From Takifugu bimaculatus (Eukaryota > Chordata > Actinopteri > Tetraodontiformes > Tetraodontidae): a stretch of 64,000 bases of DNA. Location of the stretch: assembly GCA_004026145.2 (NCBI GenBank), contig CP034975.1:14775889-14839888 (forward strand). Direction: 5' to 3'. Below are positions 23,396 to 36,659 of the stretch, piece after piece (positions within the stretch are counted from its first letter, which is position 1; each line of letters opens with the position of its first letter). Made by a program: the position numbers and the translations under genes. Under the pieces are notes generated by a model. It was not told the origin of the DNA and did no database searches. It worked only from the letters and a program-made list of their open reading frames with translations.

Positions 23396-23716
23396 ACATG
23401 ATAGACGTGTGTTTTAATTTGTGGGCATAAATAAAACTGGTAAATACTGATGTACATTTACTGATCAATCAATCAATCGATCAATCAATCAGTTCAACAT
23501 CCTTCAATTTAAAAAACATGCTACTTCAATCTAATGATCTTGTATGGTGTATTAATGATAATTTAGGAATTTTATTTGACTATGTCATGATCAAAACACA
23601 AATCCAGTAATCTGACTGGCTGACTAGGTTAGAATGGTTTCCCCCTTTTTATGTCTAAAGCAAACATTCAAATGCATTCACATGCACATGTGTGTGTCCA
23701 CATGCTCTCGCACAAG

Positions 23717-23719
<3 letters not shown>

Positions 23720-23756
<37 letters not shown>
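23720..23756. repeat. (CA)n microsatellite
   Basis: Uninterrupted CA run of about 18 units. Confidence 0.9.
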
Positions 23757-23765
<9 letters not shown>

Positions 23766-26700
23766 GAACTTTCCACAGGTATGCAGTTGTGTTAAGAGAA
23801 ACCTGACCTACCTGAAGGATTGAAACTACACCTAGACTATTTGTTAACCCCTTAATAGTCAGTGTGGGAAACAACTACTGAGTCCTATTCACATACCTGT
23901 GGTGGATGGATGGCTACCTATAATGGGAGGACACACAGTCTGACTAAGGCTGTTCTATATTAGGAAGAAAATGTGCTGTGAGGAAGAAGTGAGGAATAAT
24001 TGTTGAGGGTTTTATTTTTTATTTTTTTGCTGTATTTTCCCACACTTATCTCAGAGATATTCGAGGTCCAAGGTCAGATAATCTGTTCAAAACATAATTT
24101 CTGTTAGTGGAGAAAATTGGAACATTGTACTTGAATTAGGAAACTCTGATCCTTACCTTGAAGCTCTGAAAATACACTTTCAGAGACACTGAAGACACTT
24201 TCAAGCTCCTGCCTTGAACAACAATGAGGCATAAACAGCACACACTTAAATATCAATTTGCGTCCCAGCTAGATGACAGATCAATAGATAGCACAGTTTG
24301 CTGTATCATTGTGACTAAGGAGCATTAATGGAGAATGTTATGTATTGAAGGTCAATAGAACGTGTGTGACAAGCGCCGCGGACTGACACAACACTGCTTG
24401 TGAAAGTCTGCTTTGATGTGAAAGATTGAGCATTGAACTCTGATCTTAGGGCAAACTTGGCCCGCAGTGCTGTCTCGCTCCTGGGTTGCATGGTTACCCC
24501 ATAAAAAACAAACACGCTTTGATCCTTATCTGTGTTCCATACAACAATAACGCCTGATCACATAGCAGGAAGATATTATCATTAAAGAACTACAAATAAT
24601 CAACTCAGTCAAGTCAATGGGATTTTGCTGCTTCTCTACAAAACATTTTTTTTTAACTAAACATATATTATACATATTGCTATTTTGTATGTTTTTCTGT
24701 TATCCCAATAACATTTCTGTGAGATCTGTTTTATTTATGATCGTAACCAGATTTACTATTTCATGTACTATCAGCAGCCTAGAGGAGGAGGCGCATATAC
24801 GGCACAGTTCAATCAGGACCTTCCCTCTCACTATCAACCAGTACTGAGACGTTACTTAGAGGTTCCTGGAGGTGAATAACTGTGCTGAAAGTCACACATG
24901 TATTGTCCTTCCTACATCTGGACAGAGGAAGAAAAAGCAAATCTGCCTTTGACCAGTGTAGCTCCACATCCAGCAGATTCTCTCCACAACACTTTTGTCC
25001 TGACCTGGACTCAGAAAGGGGTAAGGCTATAGCCTAGGCTATAGGCTATAGCATCATATTATAGGTATAGTAGCATCATAAGTAGTCTCAACTCCTACCA
25101 AACTAATCAGAACTGAAAAAGCTTCTAAATCCCACTGAAGGTGTTGAAATCTTCCCTAGTTACAATGCTGGGTGGCGAGGAAAGTCAGAGCTGCCCTCAT
25201 TGCTTTCTACAGTGGTGGCAGAGAAAAAAAGAAATTTCCAAATTGAACTGAAACTATTATAAATATATGAATTATATAATGGTTTACAATTCACGGTCTG
25301 CATATCCAAGATGTTCTTAAAAATGAGCCGCTCTGAAATGCCCTCAACAGCAGTGCAGGAAAATGTGGGCATTTTTCAGCCCACGCAGGTTGATCCTCTG
25401 TAACACACCTACACGAGCAGGCATGTGGTGATACAACTGAATATTAGTCCTGAAGCGGCTCAAAGCTGAACGCCAGGGAGACGAGGAGACTCGTGGTGTC
25501 ATGACTGTTGGTGGTGTAGGCTCTACCTGGAAGCAGCTGCTTGGAATATTTGGAACATATTTGTGTTTTTGCTTATTTCTGTAAATTGAGGGAAGATAGA
25601 CTTTCATCTTTTATTTTCCTGGGGCCATGTACTGCATGTACAGAGCCCGGTGGATTCAGTGTGGCAGAAAAATACAGGATTTTAAATCCATTTTTAAATA
25701 TCAAAAAAATGAGACGGATAAATGACAGATGCTTTTACAAGCATGTCACCCAGTAGTTTACTGAAATGCCCTCCCAGTCCACATGGTACTGGAAAACGCT
25801 GACGTGGATCCAATGGATTCTTCTGGGCTGGATTGACCCGGCTAACGTGAAACATGGGAAGCAGTTTGTCCTGGGAAGACGGAGCCTCACAGCAACACAA
25901 TAACTTTTGACATGAGCCAACATAGAGACGTCGACAGGTCAAAGCTCTCCGCCCAACATGGTACACAGGTGACCCTCCCCTCTTCTTATCCGTTGCTGTT
26001 TCCATTGTGGCTGTGAGGCAAAGCAGATTCGGCCGAGATGGATCCTCAGAATGCTCTCTGGCGCTGCGAGGAAGACTGGACTCGATACCAGCCCACGTTC
26101 CTTGACATGGGTGGGAGTCTTCATATCAAGGTCCCTGAAAATCTATGGACATCATGTGACACAAACCTAACTACATCGATGTAATCGTATCCCATCAAGG
26201 CACCAAAACCTCAGTGATAAATGTCCAGAATGTACCGTGTGTTCTAAAACACAGGACAGAAAATCGTGATGAAATAAATCATCTGTTACAGTCGAAAGCA
26301 AAGACCAGAACATTAAATGTGCAAATTCTCTCTCCCAGAGCAGAGGGCTAAACAATTATTAAAATTAATTTTCAGAACTTCTGGAAGCAGGTTCTGGTGT
26401 CGGAGCAGCAACAGGGTGCTCCACGATGAGGGAGGGGGGGGAAAGGGACTCATGGACGAAAATACGCACACGGCTTTGGTGCATGCACAAAATTGCGACA
26501 CTTTTGAGCTTTTTGAATAATGCTAGCTTAGTTCGTCAGATGTTGACCCACCGACTGCATTTACAGCGAAAGCAAGTGGCAAAACATTGACAACCCTGCG
26601 TCAAGTCAAGGCCACTCAGGTACCTACGAGACCTCGGAGACCTTCTGCTGAACCTCATTTTCACATCCTCCTCTGGAATCCCTCAGGATTCTCTCATTAG

Positions 26701-27620
26701 CCTTCAGGCACCTCGTTGGTGGATCCCGGTGTTGGTTCCTGTGAAGCCATTATTATTTAGGTAAAAAAGTGATAAACACACAGTCAATGTGTGCCAGTTT
26801 TTAAAAATGGCAGGTTGAGACTGAAAGAGTCGCTGTCATGACTCTTCCAGTGACTTGGTCAGAGCAGGTACTAAAGAGTCCAGCCGAACTGGGCCGAGTA
26901 GGAACTACTGGAAAAAAGTCCCAGAACCAAAGTTCTCTGGTTTGTTGAAATGAAGATTAAACAGTTTGTCTTCAATTCTATGTGAAGTTTAGAGGAAAAT
27001 GGGTAATAGGATTAGAACAGAAGAGGACTTCTAAAGCATGAGATGGGTGGAGAAACAGAGAGAGAGAGGGAGGTAGGAGAGAGAGAGACAGCAAAAGAGG
27101 AGGCGAAGAATGATATGAGGAGAGAAATACAGATGGAGGAGAAGCATGAGGCAGCAGTAGAACAGACACAAAGCGTGATGACTGAGGAAGCGCAGGCCAT
27201 GTGCTCAGGTAGGTTCTCTTTTACAGCCACTTTCAATATCACCATCCCCAGAATGACTTTTCCTTGCTTCTTTTGTCCACCTGAACGTGGTTATTCACCA
27301 TCAAATCAGAGACCCTTGGACGATGCTCTAAGCCCTCCTCACTTTTCAAGCTTTTGAAGTTTGTTTTTGCATTTTGATGTTGCCTGATGTTATTGAATAA
27401 TGTCTCTTTTTTTACTGGTGTCACAGACACTGCACTAATAAGGAAATGTTATTTAGATCTGGCTGGCTCAGACATGTTGCTGTGTGTGTGCACGCGTGTG
27501 CGTGCATGTGTGTGCACATGCTGTATACTGGTAGATTATTGGCAGGATTGGGGAATGTATGAGAGTCTGCCCAAGATCTCTTTGTTCCTTCTCTTCCTCA
27601 TTTTTTTCTTTCTGGAGAAG

Positions 27621-27680
27621 CACACGCACACGCACGCACGCACGCACGCACGCGCACACACACACACACACACACACACA
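27621..27680. repeat. Compound (CGCA)n(CA)n repeat
   Basis: CACG/CGCA units pass into a pure CA array. Alternating purine-pyrimidine sequence with Z-DNA potential, about 80 bases before the next (TG)n array. Confidence 0.9.
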
Positions 27681-27760
27681 GAAGAGAGGGGAGGCATACC
27701 ACCTTATGCAGAAAACTAGTTGAAACTTCCCATCAGATCAGACACATGCCTACACTGGCG

Positions 27761-27774
27761 TGTGCATGCGTGCG

Positions 27775-27838
<64 letters not shown>
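27761..27838. repeat. (TG)n microsatellite
   Basis: TGCG-containing start and then about 28 uninterrupted TG units. It is complementary to the CA array at 27,621-27,680. Confidence 0.95.
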
Positions 27839-27839
<1 letters not shown>

Positions 27840-28139
27840 AGCAAGGGGGGTTAAGTATTGGAGCTATTTGGTAGTGCACGTGGATGTGTGGGTGTCATGG
27901 TGAGTGGGTGTAGGCTTCTTTTTGAATGAGAGCACACGTGACTCCAACTGGTGGATGTTTGTGTGGGTGTGTGTGGGTGTGTGTATGTAGAGAAAGGTGA
28001 TAAGTACATGTGTGCAAAGGTAAAATTAATGTCAGAATGTTTCCAAATGAGTGCCTTTGTAGCTCAAACAACTGTGGAGGTGGTAGATGCATTCAAGCTC
28101 TGTCTTTCTGCTGCAGCACATTTAAACCTGTGTACATAC

Positions 28140-28143
<4 letters not shown>

Positions 28144-28207
<64 letters not shown>
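28144..28207. repeat. (CA)n microsatellite
   Basis: About 31 CA units. A poly(T)20 run follows at 28,402-28,421. Confidence 0.95.
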
Positions 28208-28209
<2 letters not shown>

Positions 28210-28965
28210 CTTGGGATGCCTGTCGAACCCAGTGCATTCCAGAGCACTCAAACTCTCAGAGTCTGAATCGTGGAATGAATGCAGGAACTTCATTTAAAAT
28301 GTGAAGACAAAGGCTCGGGGGTCTTTTAGGAGGCTTTTACATTTTGGAAACACACACACACACATACACACACGTGTGTGCACAAATGTATCGCAACGCC
28401 GTTTTTTTTTTTTTTTTTTTTGCAAAGGTTCAGGGTAAATAAAGGTGTAAATGAAAAATCCAAGACAAAATGATGAAAACACACACTTCACAATTACCTT
28501 CATGGCTCACTGGGCCTGCAGCTGACAGAGCAAAGGCCCAACACACTGCTGAAGGTATTTAGGGCCAATCCCATTTTTACCCATTAGCCCTTCTCTTAGC
28601 CTTTGGTTTTGCACATTCAGAATGAGCGAAGGGGTGTCCCAGTTCCCCGTTAGGTTAGGGCAGGGCTGCACAGCCCTTAAAATGAAGGGTCCCCCTCACT
28701 GTCCCCTGGTGCTGTCCAACTGCTCATATTTGGGACCTTTCTGGGATGTCTAGTACGTTGTCCTTCAGTAGCTCAGTGGAGTCCTGACTTGAACCCAGAG
28801 AGACCTGAAAATGGCTGCTGTCCACCAGCAGGCCTCATCTGGCCTGAGGGATATCATTTCAGCACGGACGACGGGTACTTTGTCATCGAATCAGCTTTTT
28901 GAAAAGTTTGTTTTATCTTTTGGTGCCTTTTGAGTGCTTTAACCGTGCTTTTATAACCTCTCGCT

Positions 28966-29215
28966 CGGGATACTGTGATGCTCCCTGTGCTGGCATTAGT
29001 TAAGCATCCATCACTAAATTACATTTCATGCAAAATGCAGCTGCTCATCTCCTTACAGGAACACACATGCGGGATCATTTTTCTCCAGTTCTTGCTTCAC
29101 TGTTTCGATTTACAGAACAATACAAAGGTTTTTCATTTGTTTGTTTGTTTGTTTGTTTGTTTGAAGCCATTAAATGACATTGCCCTCCCTGCTCTGACCT
29201 TTCTCAGCTCCTTAG
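28966..29215 (+). mobile_element. L2/Rex-type LINE reverse-transcriptase fragment
   Basis: Conceptual reading of the plus strand gives YCDAPCAGIS, ASITKLHFMQNAAAHLLTGT and DHFSPVLASL, then KPLNDIALPAL. This is the order seen at the C-terminal end of L2/Rex-type LINE reverse transcriptases (YCN..LAGL, LQ..QNAAARLLT, HI.PVLASLHWLPV, ALNGLAPAYL). It has frameshifts and a TTTG-repeat insertion near 29,139, so it is a dead fragment. Confidence 0.75.
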
Positions 29216-30054
29216 GTGAAACTAAGGCTAGAGGTGATCATCATCATTGATTATTGCCCAACATCTGCAGAACCAACTCACTATTGAGGTTAGGTCAGCC
29301 CCTGAATAATAATATTCAAATCTTTATCTCAGTTTAATTATATTCCTTTCATCTTCTTTATATTTCACTGTAATAACCTGTGTTTTTTTCAGATACACGT
29401 TAAAAAACAAATTGTTACCCACTGTGTGATTCACAGTGAAGAATGTTCATAGTGCATCCACAGCCCACGTACTCCCACTTGCTTGCCTGTATTCCCTTCA
29501 GATGTAGAACATTATGACATCACAAAAGAGCTGCTCTTCATTCATTAAGGGCATGTGAGTAAATACATGAGTTTGGGTTATGTATGTGTTTTGGTTTCTG
29601 TGGGGGAAGGGAATGAAAGCCAACGCTTTGTGGGCCCTTTCTGTCCGCATGTGTGTGTACAGCCGGAGGCTGTGGTCCTGGACCGAGCTGCCTCCCACGC
29701 TGGGGTACATCTGGGGCTGAGTGGGAGGGAGTAGTGGGAAGACGGAGAGTGAGCCAGGGCCTTGAGTCACCTTGCTGTAGAGCCTTCACACCAGTTGCTG
29801 CTAAAAGAAAAGGAAGCATGCTCTCAACCAGCATTTTGAAAATTATATATGTGCATATTTTAAGAAGAAAATATGTATTTGATGGTTATTAGTAATAAAT
29901 AATAATACATTGTATTAATAGTTAGCAGAAAAACTCTCAAGTCTTACATTACATTAAAAATAATACATAAAATGAGAGCAAAATATGACTAGAATTCAGG
30001 AAAAAAAACCTAGATGCAATAAAACTGGAATGAAAAAAAAAGTGATGTGGTCTT

Positions 30055-30345
30055 AGGCCATTTGAGCAGGTGGGTTTTAAAATGTGAAGGTGGGCAGAGA
30101 CGTCAAAGCACATATAGTCTGTGGGAGTAAATTCCAAATTTGAGGGCAGAGAGGCTGAAACATCTAAGTGCCATGGGCAGATGGGCAGGTGGGCGGAAAG
30201 GAGGGAAGCAGAGGTGAAGCAGAGGGTGTGTTTGTTTCCAGGAGCTCAGGGAGGTATGAGGGAGCTGCTTTGAAAGTGAGGAGGAGGATTTTAGAATCAG
30301 TGTGGGAGTGGACCAGGTGCCAGCGAAGGTGTTTAGAACAGGGGT
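30055..30345 (+). repeat. Fragment of a common teleost interspersed repeat
   Basis: Words such as TGAGCAGGTGGGTTTTAAAATG, read in two parts, GGAGCTCAGGGAGGTATG and GGAGGATTTTAGAATC fit a repeat family I recognise from many teleost genomes. It is probably the 3' portion of a LINE. No intact reading frame. Confidence 0.5.
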
Positions 30346-30809
30346 CGCGTTCCGTTTGCTGGGACCACTGGCTTCCACGTTTTGTCAGCATCCTCATTCT
30401 TCAGTTGGACTGAATATTAGATGCTAGAAGATCTATTTAAATAATAGCAAAACTTCACAGAGAACTACTTTTGAAGAATGCTTAAACACTGCAGGAATGA
30501 TTTATTGTGTGTAAGTGATGACGTTATCTCCGGATGCTGAAATATTCTCCTATGGCAAACAAATAATAATTATGTTAAAGGATGTTTACTGCCATAAAAG
30601 GGATTTATTTTGAGCTCAAATGCATTGGAATCTTTAACCAGAAGGGATTAGAGTGAGGAGTGTGTGATGGGTATGTGGGATCATTTACAATATGATTTTC
30701 TCTTTGGATGCAACATATGTCAATGTCCACAGTATATAGAAGAGAGACTAATCTTCTCAGATGTCCCTACAATCTGCTGTGGGGTCTTCTGGTCTGAGCC
30801 GGCGCTCTT

Positions 30810-30831
30810 CCTGCATCACATGTGATGCAGG
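30810..30831. other. Perfect 22-bp palindrome with E-box centre
   Basis: CCTGCATCACA (30810-30820) is followed immediately by its exact reverse complement TGTGATGCAGG. The centre TCACATGTGA is an ideal MiT/USF-type E-box. Confidence 0.6.
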
Positions 30832-32940
30832 TGCTCTCGTCGGTTTATATCCAACAACTCTATTCTATTTGATTAATGCCCTAACCACTTCAAATAATAA
30901 AGTCACTATTCATTGTAGACCTTTCAAAGGGACATGTCCATCCTCGATGGTGGAGGTCACGCTCAGAAACACAATGAGCATGTGAGCTCAGTAGGGCCGG
31001 GCTGGCCAGGGTGATAATGGAAGGTGGTTCTCCAGGAAACGCGGAGGGAGTCCACCTCCCTCTTTGTACAGGCTACATCAAGAGGACCGGCGTTTTGTCA
31101 GGAAAGTAAGGAAATTTTTGGGAAGTGAGAATATTTTGAAAGGGATGGTTGGGGGTTAAGACCTGGTCTTACGGTGAAGCTTGGAAACGGGCTTGTGCCA
31201 AGCCTAACCTTAACACTAAAGGTCTTGCATTTAAATGTGTTGGTCAGGGGTAAGGGCCCAGTAAATGTCTGAACGTCCTTACAAAGATACAAGTACTATC
31301 TAGTATGTGTGTGTGTGTTGGGCGAAAGCATTTAAAGTGATGCAGGCCTTTGGAATGTATCACTAGAACCCTTTCTTCGCCCTGTAACATCGGGATAAGC
31401 ACGTTTGCATTAGGAACATGCTTGCACACGCACACATCTCATTACAGGCAGAGCGTGACCCCTCACCGCCTTGGCAGAGTGTGCAGCTCATATATCCTGT
31501 GGTGGGCCAAGCAGCAGCGTAATCATTTGACATGGCCCATGTTGTGTGGTTGGACAGGGAGAGAGAGAGAGTCAAGCTGCAGCTATTTTTCCACTGACCC
31601 CCCCCCCCCCCCAGGGAAAACGGTGATAAATAGAGGTAATAATATAATATCGACATAATATCTGACTGTCTGTGTGGGGCAGCCATTTTCTGGTCCCTCC
31701 AGACCTTTATTTAAACTGTCTCATATTCCCTGATTTTTATTTATTTATTTGTAGCATAAGGCCACAACAAAAATGTATGGTTCTACAGTGTGTTGTCGGA
31801 GGCGGACATCTGCCTCAGGTCTAAATCATTAACTATGTGTGTATCATTCTGAACATCAGATGAGATGTGGATGTGTGGACAGGTTCATGGGGGATCGTTT
31901 GGTTTGTTGAGGACGATTGTGCACATCTCCGTAAGCACTGGATCACCTTGGTCACTGTAGGCCTCTTCACCAGAAATGCAGACCTCTTCATTAGCCTGAA
32001 TCTATGGAGCACAAGTGACAGGTTTTATCCTGATCTAAATGAGTCTCCAGAGATGCTGAAGGAAATCAGTGTGGTTAATGAAAGTCAACTGTGTGATGTT
32101 CCGTTTGGCCGTGTTCCTTCAATAATCAATCCTCCCCTGTATTGATCTACGGAGCCTTAAATACTTTAATGTCATCCCGGACCCAGAGAGGGAATTCAGC
32201 TTGAGGTCTAAATGACTGTCCAGAGTCGTATTCCTGGATATTTAAGTATTTTGGCCATGATATAAATACATCCTGTGCCATTCCACTGAAATGACTCCTC
32301 GGTGTGTGCTCGAGTCCTCACCACAATATGTGTAACAGGAGGAAAGGGTGAGTGCAGCCAGGCACTTAATGAGTCACACTGCATCCAGTGAGTAACCAAC
32401 CAGCAATGCAATTCCTGAAGTTTAAGACACCCATTCAGGAAAAAAAAAGGGAGCCCACCCTTGCCCTGAATGCTGTGAGTCAGGAGCGCCTGTTGAGGTG
32501 TTGTTGTCCAGAATTGAAATGGGGTAAATAAGCAGGACAACAACCGAACACTTGCTTGGGTTAAGACAGATGTGGGTCCAGATGAACGGTTAGAAAAAGA
32601 CCCCTCTGTGTCCGCGCACGCACGCGTGTGTGTTTTCTGTGTGTGGGTGTGTTGGGGGATGGGTGGGTGTGTGTGTGTGTGGGAGGGGGGGGGGGGGGGG
32701 GTGGATGGGCTGGGGACTGTTTATGTCCCTGCCTCCTTTCCCTTTTTTAAATACAGATCCTTTTTCACAGACATCTCCACACTCCAGCAGGGGAACACAC
32801 ACGTTTCCCCCCCTCCCTTTTCTTTTCTCCTCCCTCTTCCCTCCTTTCTTTTTTTCTGAATGGATGTCCTCTCCCTAACCTCACTTGTAAGCTGTGTAAC
32901 AGGACACTGCCCTCTGCTAAAGCAGGCTCGGCCCCTCTTT

Positions 32941-32946
32941 TATAAG
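32941..32946 (+). promoter_or_regulatory. TATA-box candidate, possible pri-mir-222/221 promoter
   Basis: CTTTTATAAGATAGAG is a good TATA element on the strand of the microRNA cluster, 4.5 kb upstream of it. A possible first exon follows, ending at a consensus donor GGGTAAGTG (exon end 33,463). That exon includes a 78-codon open frame (from 33,231) without homology I recognise. The link to the microRNAs is inference from orientation and position only. Confidence 0.3.
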
Positions 32947-33102
32947 ATAGAGCGTCTGTCCCTGAGTGTGACAGTCTGATAGATAGTCAAGGGCTAGTGG
33001 AGAGAGACAGGACTGAAATGTGAGAGAGAAGAGAGAGAAAGACACTGCCAAGAACTTGTTTAACGGCTGGAATGACTCTGAGAAAGCACCTTTAGTGTGC
33101 TT

Positions 33103-33157
33103 TGTCTGTGTGTGTGTGTGTGTCTGTGTGTGTGCATGTGTGTGTGTGTGTGTGTGG
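33103..33157. repeat. Interrupted (TG)n microsatellite
   Basis: TG array with CT and CA interruptions, downstream of the TATA candidate. Confidence 0.85.
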
Positions 33158-33499
33158 GCTCTCTGTAAGTGATTTTACCGAACACGAGGAAAAATCAAAC
33201 AAGATTTCATGAATGAAATCTTAGTTTTGTATGGAGCCAAGAAGGGTGACACTGATGAGGACCTGTGTCTCCGCTCTCTCTTCTAATCTCGTCAAGAAAA
33301 CTTGGTGTGAGAAGTGTAGGAATCCATTTTTGAAGCAAGGACAGAGGCAGAGAAAAGACACCAGAGAAGAAGAAAATGATGGTGGAGGGTATGGAGGGAG
33401 TGGGTGGGGGTTTCCTCATTCCAAACTCAGCCCTGGAAGGAAGCGCGACTCTCACCCAGACGGGTAAGTGAAAAATGACAGAAAAGGGGAGTGAAGGGG

Positions 33500-34706
33500 A
33501 AATACCGTTGATGGATATCGTGTGTTTCAAAAAAACTGCTTCCAGATTGTGGGGCAGGAAGAAGACAGTTAGCAACTTTAGCTTAAAGCTAACTTGACTA
33601 AGAAGAGTACAAGAAATAGAGCAAATGCCGTGACCCCTTCCTTATGTGTCGACCGGCCAATGTTGACACGCAAGAAGTCTGAAAGGTCGTTTGTAGGTTA
33701 GTAAGTATAATCTTACTTTACAGAGGAGCTGGTTTACTTTCATGCAGTCAAGTTGCGTCGGCTCCTTTTGCCAAAGGAAACCCGACGAAAGAAGGCTGAT
33801 TCGAAGTGTAACCATGTACTAAAAGGAGTGTTTCTGTGGTTTCCGTACACATTTTCTCTGTATTTCCTCTCTGTACCTCAGTCTCCATTGAGTCACTTAG
33901 CCGGACGGCAGCAGAGGGCATGAATGAATTCAGTCCAAGTGTGGTGGGGGTGACAGTATCACACCGCAAAGAAAGCTCTTTATGAATGAAGCTGGCAGCA
34001 GGCTCACATGATCCCTGCGTGGTGAGACAGCTGATAACTGCACGTTTAAATCCACCCTGCCCGTCGACTCTGCTGCCGCCCGTCCCTGTTATCTGGGGTA
34101 ATTTGCTGCTATGCTGACTTTAGTCAACGTGTTTGAGAAAGTGTGTCATTGAGTGGTTGTGTGATTCATTCTTAGCGGTTTTGGGTAACGTGTTTGTCTT
34201 CATGGACTTAGTCACACCGGGGTGTGTTAGGTTTTTTGTTTTTTTTACTTGAAGCAGGCTCTGTGCCCAGCTGTCTCTCTTCACATGATCTCCCCTCTAA
34301 TGCCACGCTTCCTATCAATGCTCTTTCTCACTTATGATATTATTAGCCCATAGACGAGTGAACATGCGTGATAACCCACTTTTTCCACAAGTGTGTCAAC
34401 ATCAACCCCAGAATTTAAAGCCAGTTTTGGTCGGTCCATGTGATAGTGGTGACGCTGCGTATAACAGGGATGTGGAGGATTAAAATTCCCAGGTGGAAAT
34501 TAGTGTGGAATCTGCACTCCAAGTTATCAAGAGGGGCAGAACCATATAGCCTAATAATTAACTTCTTCCTACCCCTTTTTGAACATGTCTGAAAAAAAAA
34601 AAGTGGAACAATTTTTTTCCCTATTTATTATATCTCTTAATAAAATTTTATATGGACTAATTTGTTGAAAATAAAAAACAAATCAAAATTTAAATAAAGC
34701 CAAATC

Positions 34707-34778
<72 letters not shown>

Positions 34779-36650
34779 GTGTGTAGAACTTCTTATACCT
34801 GGGCCCCACTGAATTCAAAGAACTGCCCGTGTGTGTTTGTGCACATGTGTGCAGGAGGAACAGACTGTACAAACGGATGCACGTCATGGAAAACCAGGAT
34901 CAATGTGCATTGCTGTCAGGGCTGTGTTTTTAAGGTGTTCATTTGGTTTTCCAAAGGTAATCAGTGACTCAACCCAGTGCTGGTTATTCAAAGTGGCCGC
35001 AACAGGACGATGTTACAACGCTTGATGTGTAAATATTTTACAACTGTGGCTCCACTTGATCATATGGATCAATTAAAGTAAACACTGTGACAATACTGGG
35101 CTGAATCAAGTCAAATCTTCAATACTATAGAGTATTCTCGTACTCTAAGCCTGGAAGTACCGGTACATAACAACTGGGCCATGGTGCTCTTTTCTTTCCC
35201 TGTCATATGTTTTACCTTTTTTCTGTCTCGTTGCTCCCTTCCTTGGTGTCCCTATAGCCTTGTTAAAGAGGCCTTTGGAGTGAGATAACTTTTCTTTATC
35301 AGCGTGCACATTCTTTCCCATCAGTGCCCAAAAAGAACCTGAAATCAAGCTTTTCTCTGCCTCGGACTGACCCTTGGGCTTTGGACCAGGCTCAGGCCCA
35401 GTTTGTTATCACAACTCGGGCAATCACTGATACAAAGTCAAACTGGAAGTGAATTCAGTTTGATTCAAATGTATAATCAGGATTGTCCCGAGGCGGTTTT
35501 AACCATGAACGTGCATGACCACTGACCCACAATGCAGAAGTGAAAGTTCCCGCAGACAAAAACACACAAGCATCAAATTGCCAGACGGAGGCAGAAGAAA
35601 AGATCAGTTCCTCTTTAATTTCGTTTGCATGTGTGTGCTGGTCAGACTTCCTCCGCTCACCTTTAGCTCCTCTCAGAGCTCTAACGATCCACCGTTAGTC
35701 TTGGTCGCTCTGGATGTTGTCATCCATACGTCCGGTTACTGTCAGACACAGTGATTCAAACTGGACTTCAAGTGGTGAAAGATGTTTCTTATAGATGAGA
35801 CTTTTGGAAAAACACTGTCCAGTAATAAAATCTGACCTGTTTCAAGCATCAACAGAAGACAGATATAAGTCTTTATGACCTCATCAATTCATCTTTTTGT
35901 GGGGATGAAGGGTTCAATGCACCCTGTACTGACTGTATGTGGATGTTTCAACACAACTATACCATATCATAATTTTACGGCATTCTTTTTGAAACTTTGA
36001 CATCAAATATTTGTCCTTATGTTTTTGTCAGGTTGGATTATTCTGCCCTGGTCCTTAAGAAAGCCACAGAAAAACCTTGTTCCCAAGGTCTTGCCAAGAG
36101 TAGGTAAGTCCTTCTTAAATGTTATAGGTTGCCATTGTGTTTTAGGCTTTTTCTGGGATCTGTATTCCCTTAAGACCAACTCAAGACTACCGATCTTGTC
36201 AAATTGTCTGTCTTTGACTTTAAATATTAAAAACAGCTGTAGCTCCACACCACTATATAGCACCTTGAGATGACCTGCCCATGAATTTGATCTATTTTAG
36301 CTGCTTTAGGTGCAACGTCTGGTATCTATTGGCTACCCAGCCAACCACCACTTTGTGTAACTATACCTTGGCAGTAAATGTCATATCATTGGAAAGTTGG
36401 TTTTCCCATTTGTAAGGAACAGACATTTGTGTCATTGGCAGAAGAGCTGAGTTGTTTGGTATTGCTAATGGATCTTCTGTGGCAATGCCATAGAGCTAAT
36501 TCTGTTGTGCTGCTGTCGCTACTGGCTCTTGTTGAGCTTCTGGTAACCCCAGGTAACAGTCAGGTTTGCAGGATTATATCCAGATGAACAGCCTGCACGT
36601 GGCCAATCTCTGGCCTTCAACGTCAATCCCATATGACAGACGGTGGAGAC
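33500..36650. other. Spacer without recognisable genes
   Basis: The only clear structure is the tetranucleotide array at 34,706-34,778. A GCAGCAGAGGGCATG word at 33,908 is a weak CTCF-like match. No exon or RNA gene recognised. Confidence 0.5.
34706..34778. repeat. (AGAT)n microsatellite
   Basis: About 18 uninterrupted AGAT units. Confidence 0.95.
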
Positions 36651-36659
36651 TGACTGGTG

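Larger units (their letters stand above)
22150..28960. other. Repeat-rich spacer without recognisable genes
   Basis: I see no exon of a known protein. Content: long (TG)n/(CA)n arrays (listed separately), an ATCA tetranucleotide run near 23,464-23,490, a perfect 18-bp palindrome CTATAGCCTAGGCTATAG at 25,027-25,044, and a purine-rich stretch at 27,041-27,210 that reads as a charged open frame ending at a GTAGGT donor, with nothing to link it to. Regulatory elements may be present but cannot be recognised from one sequence. Confidence 0.5.
29270..32900. other. Spacer without recognisable genes
   Basis: Apart from the repeat fragment and palindrome listed separately, I see only short runs (poly(C) at 31,600-31,613, poly(G) at 32,682-32,701) and no exon with homology I can name. 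Confidence 0.5.

Noticed and set aside
22990..23468. Long Val/Cys- or His/Thr-repeat open frames over the (TG)n array, and similar ones at 27.6-28.3 kb
   Set aside because: Dinucleotide repeats are open in several frames. There is no homology and no splice context.
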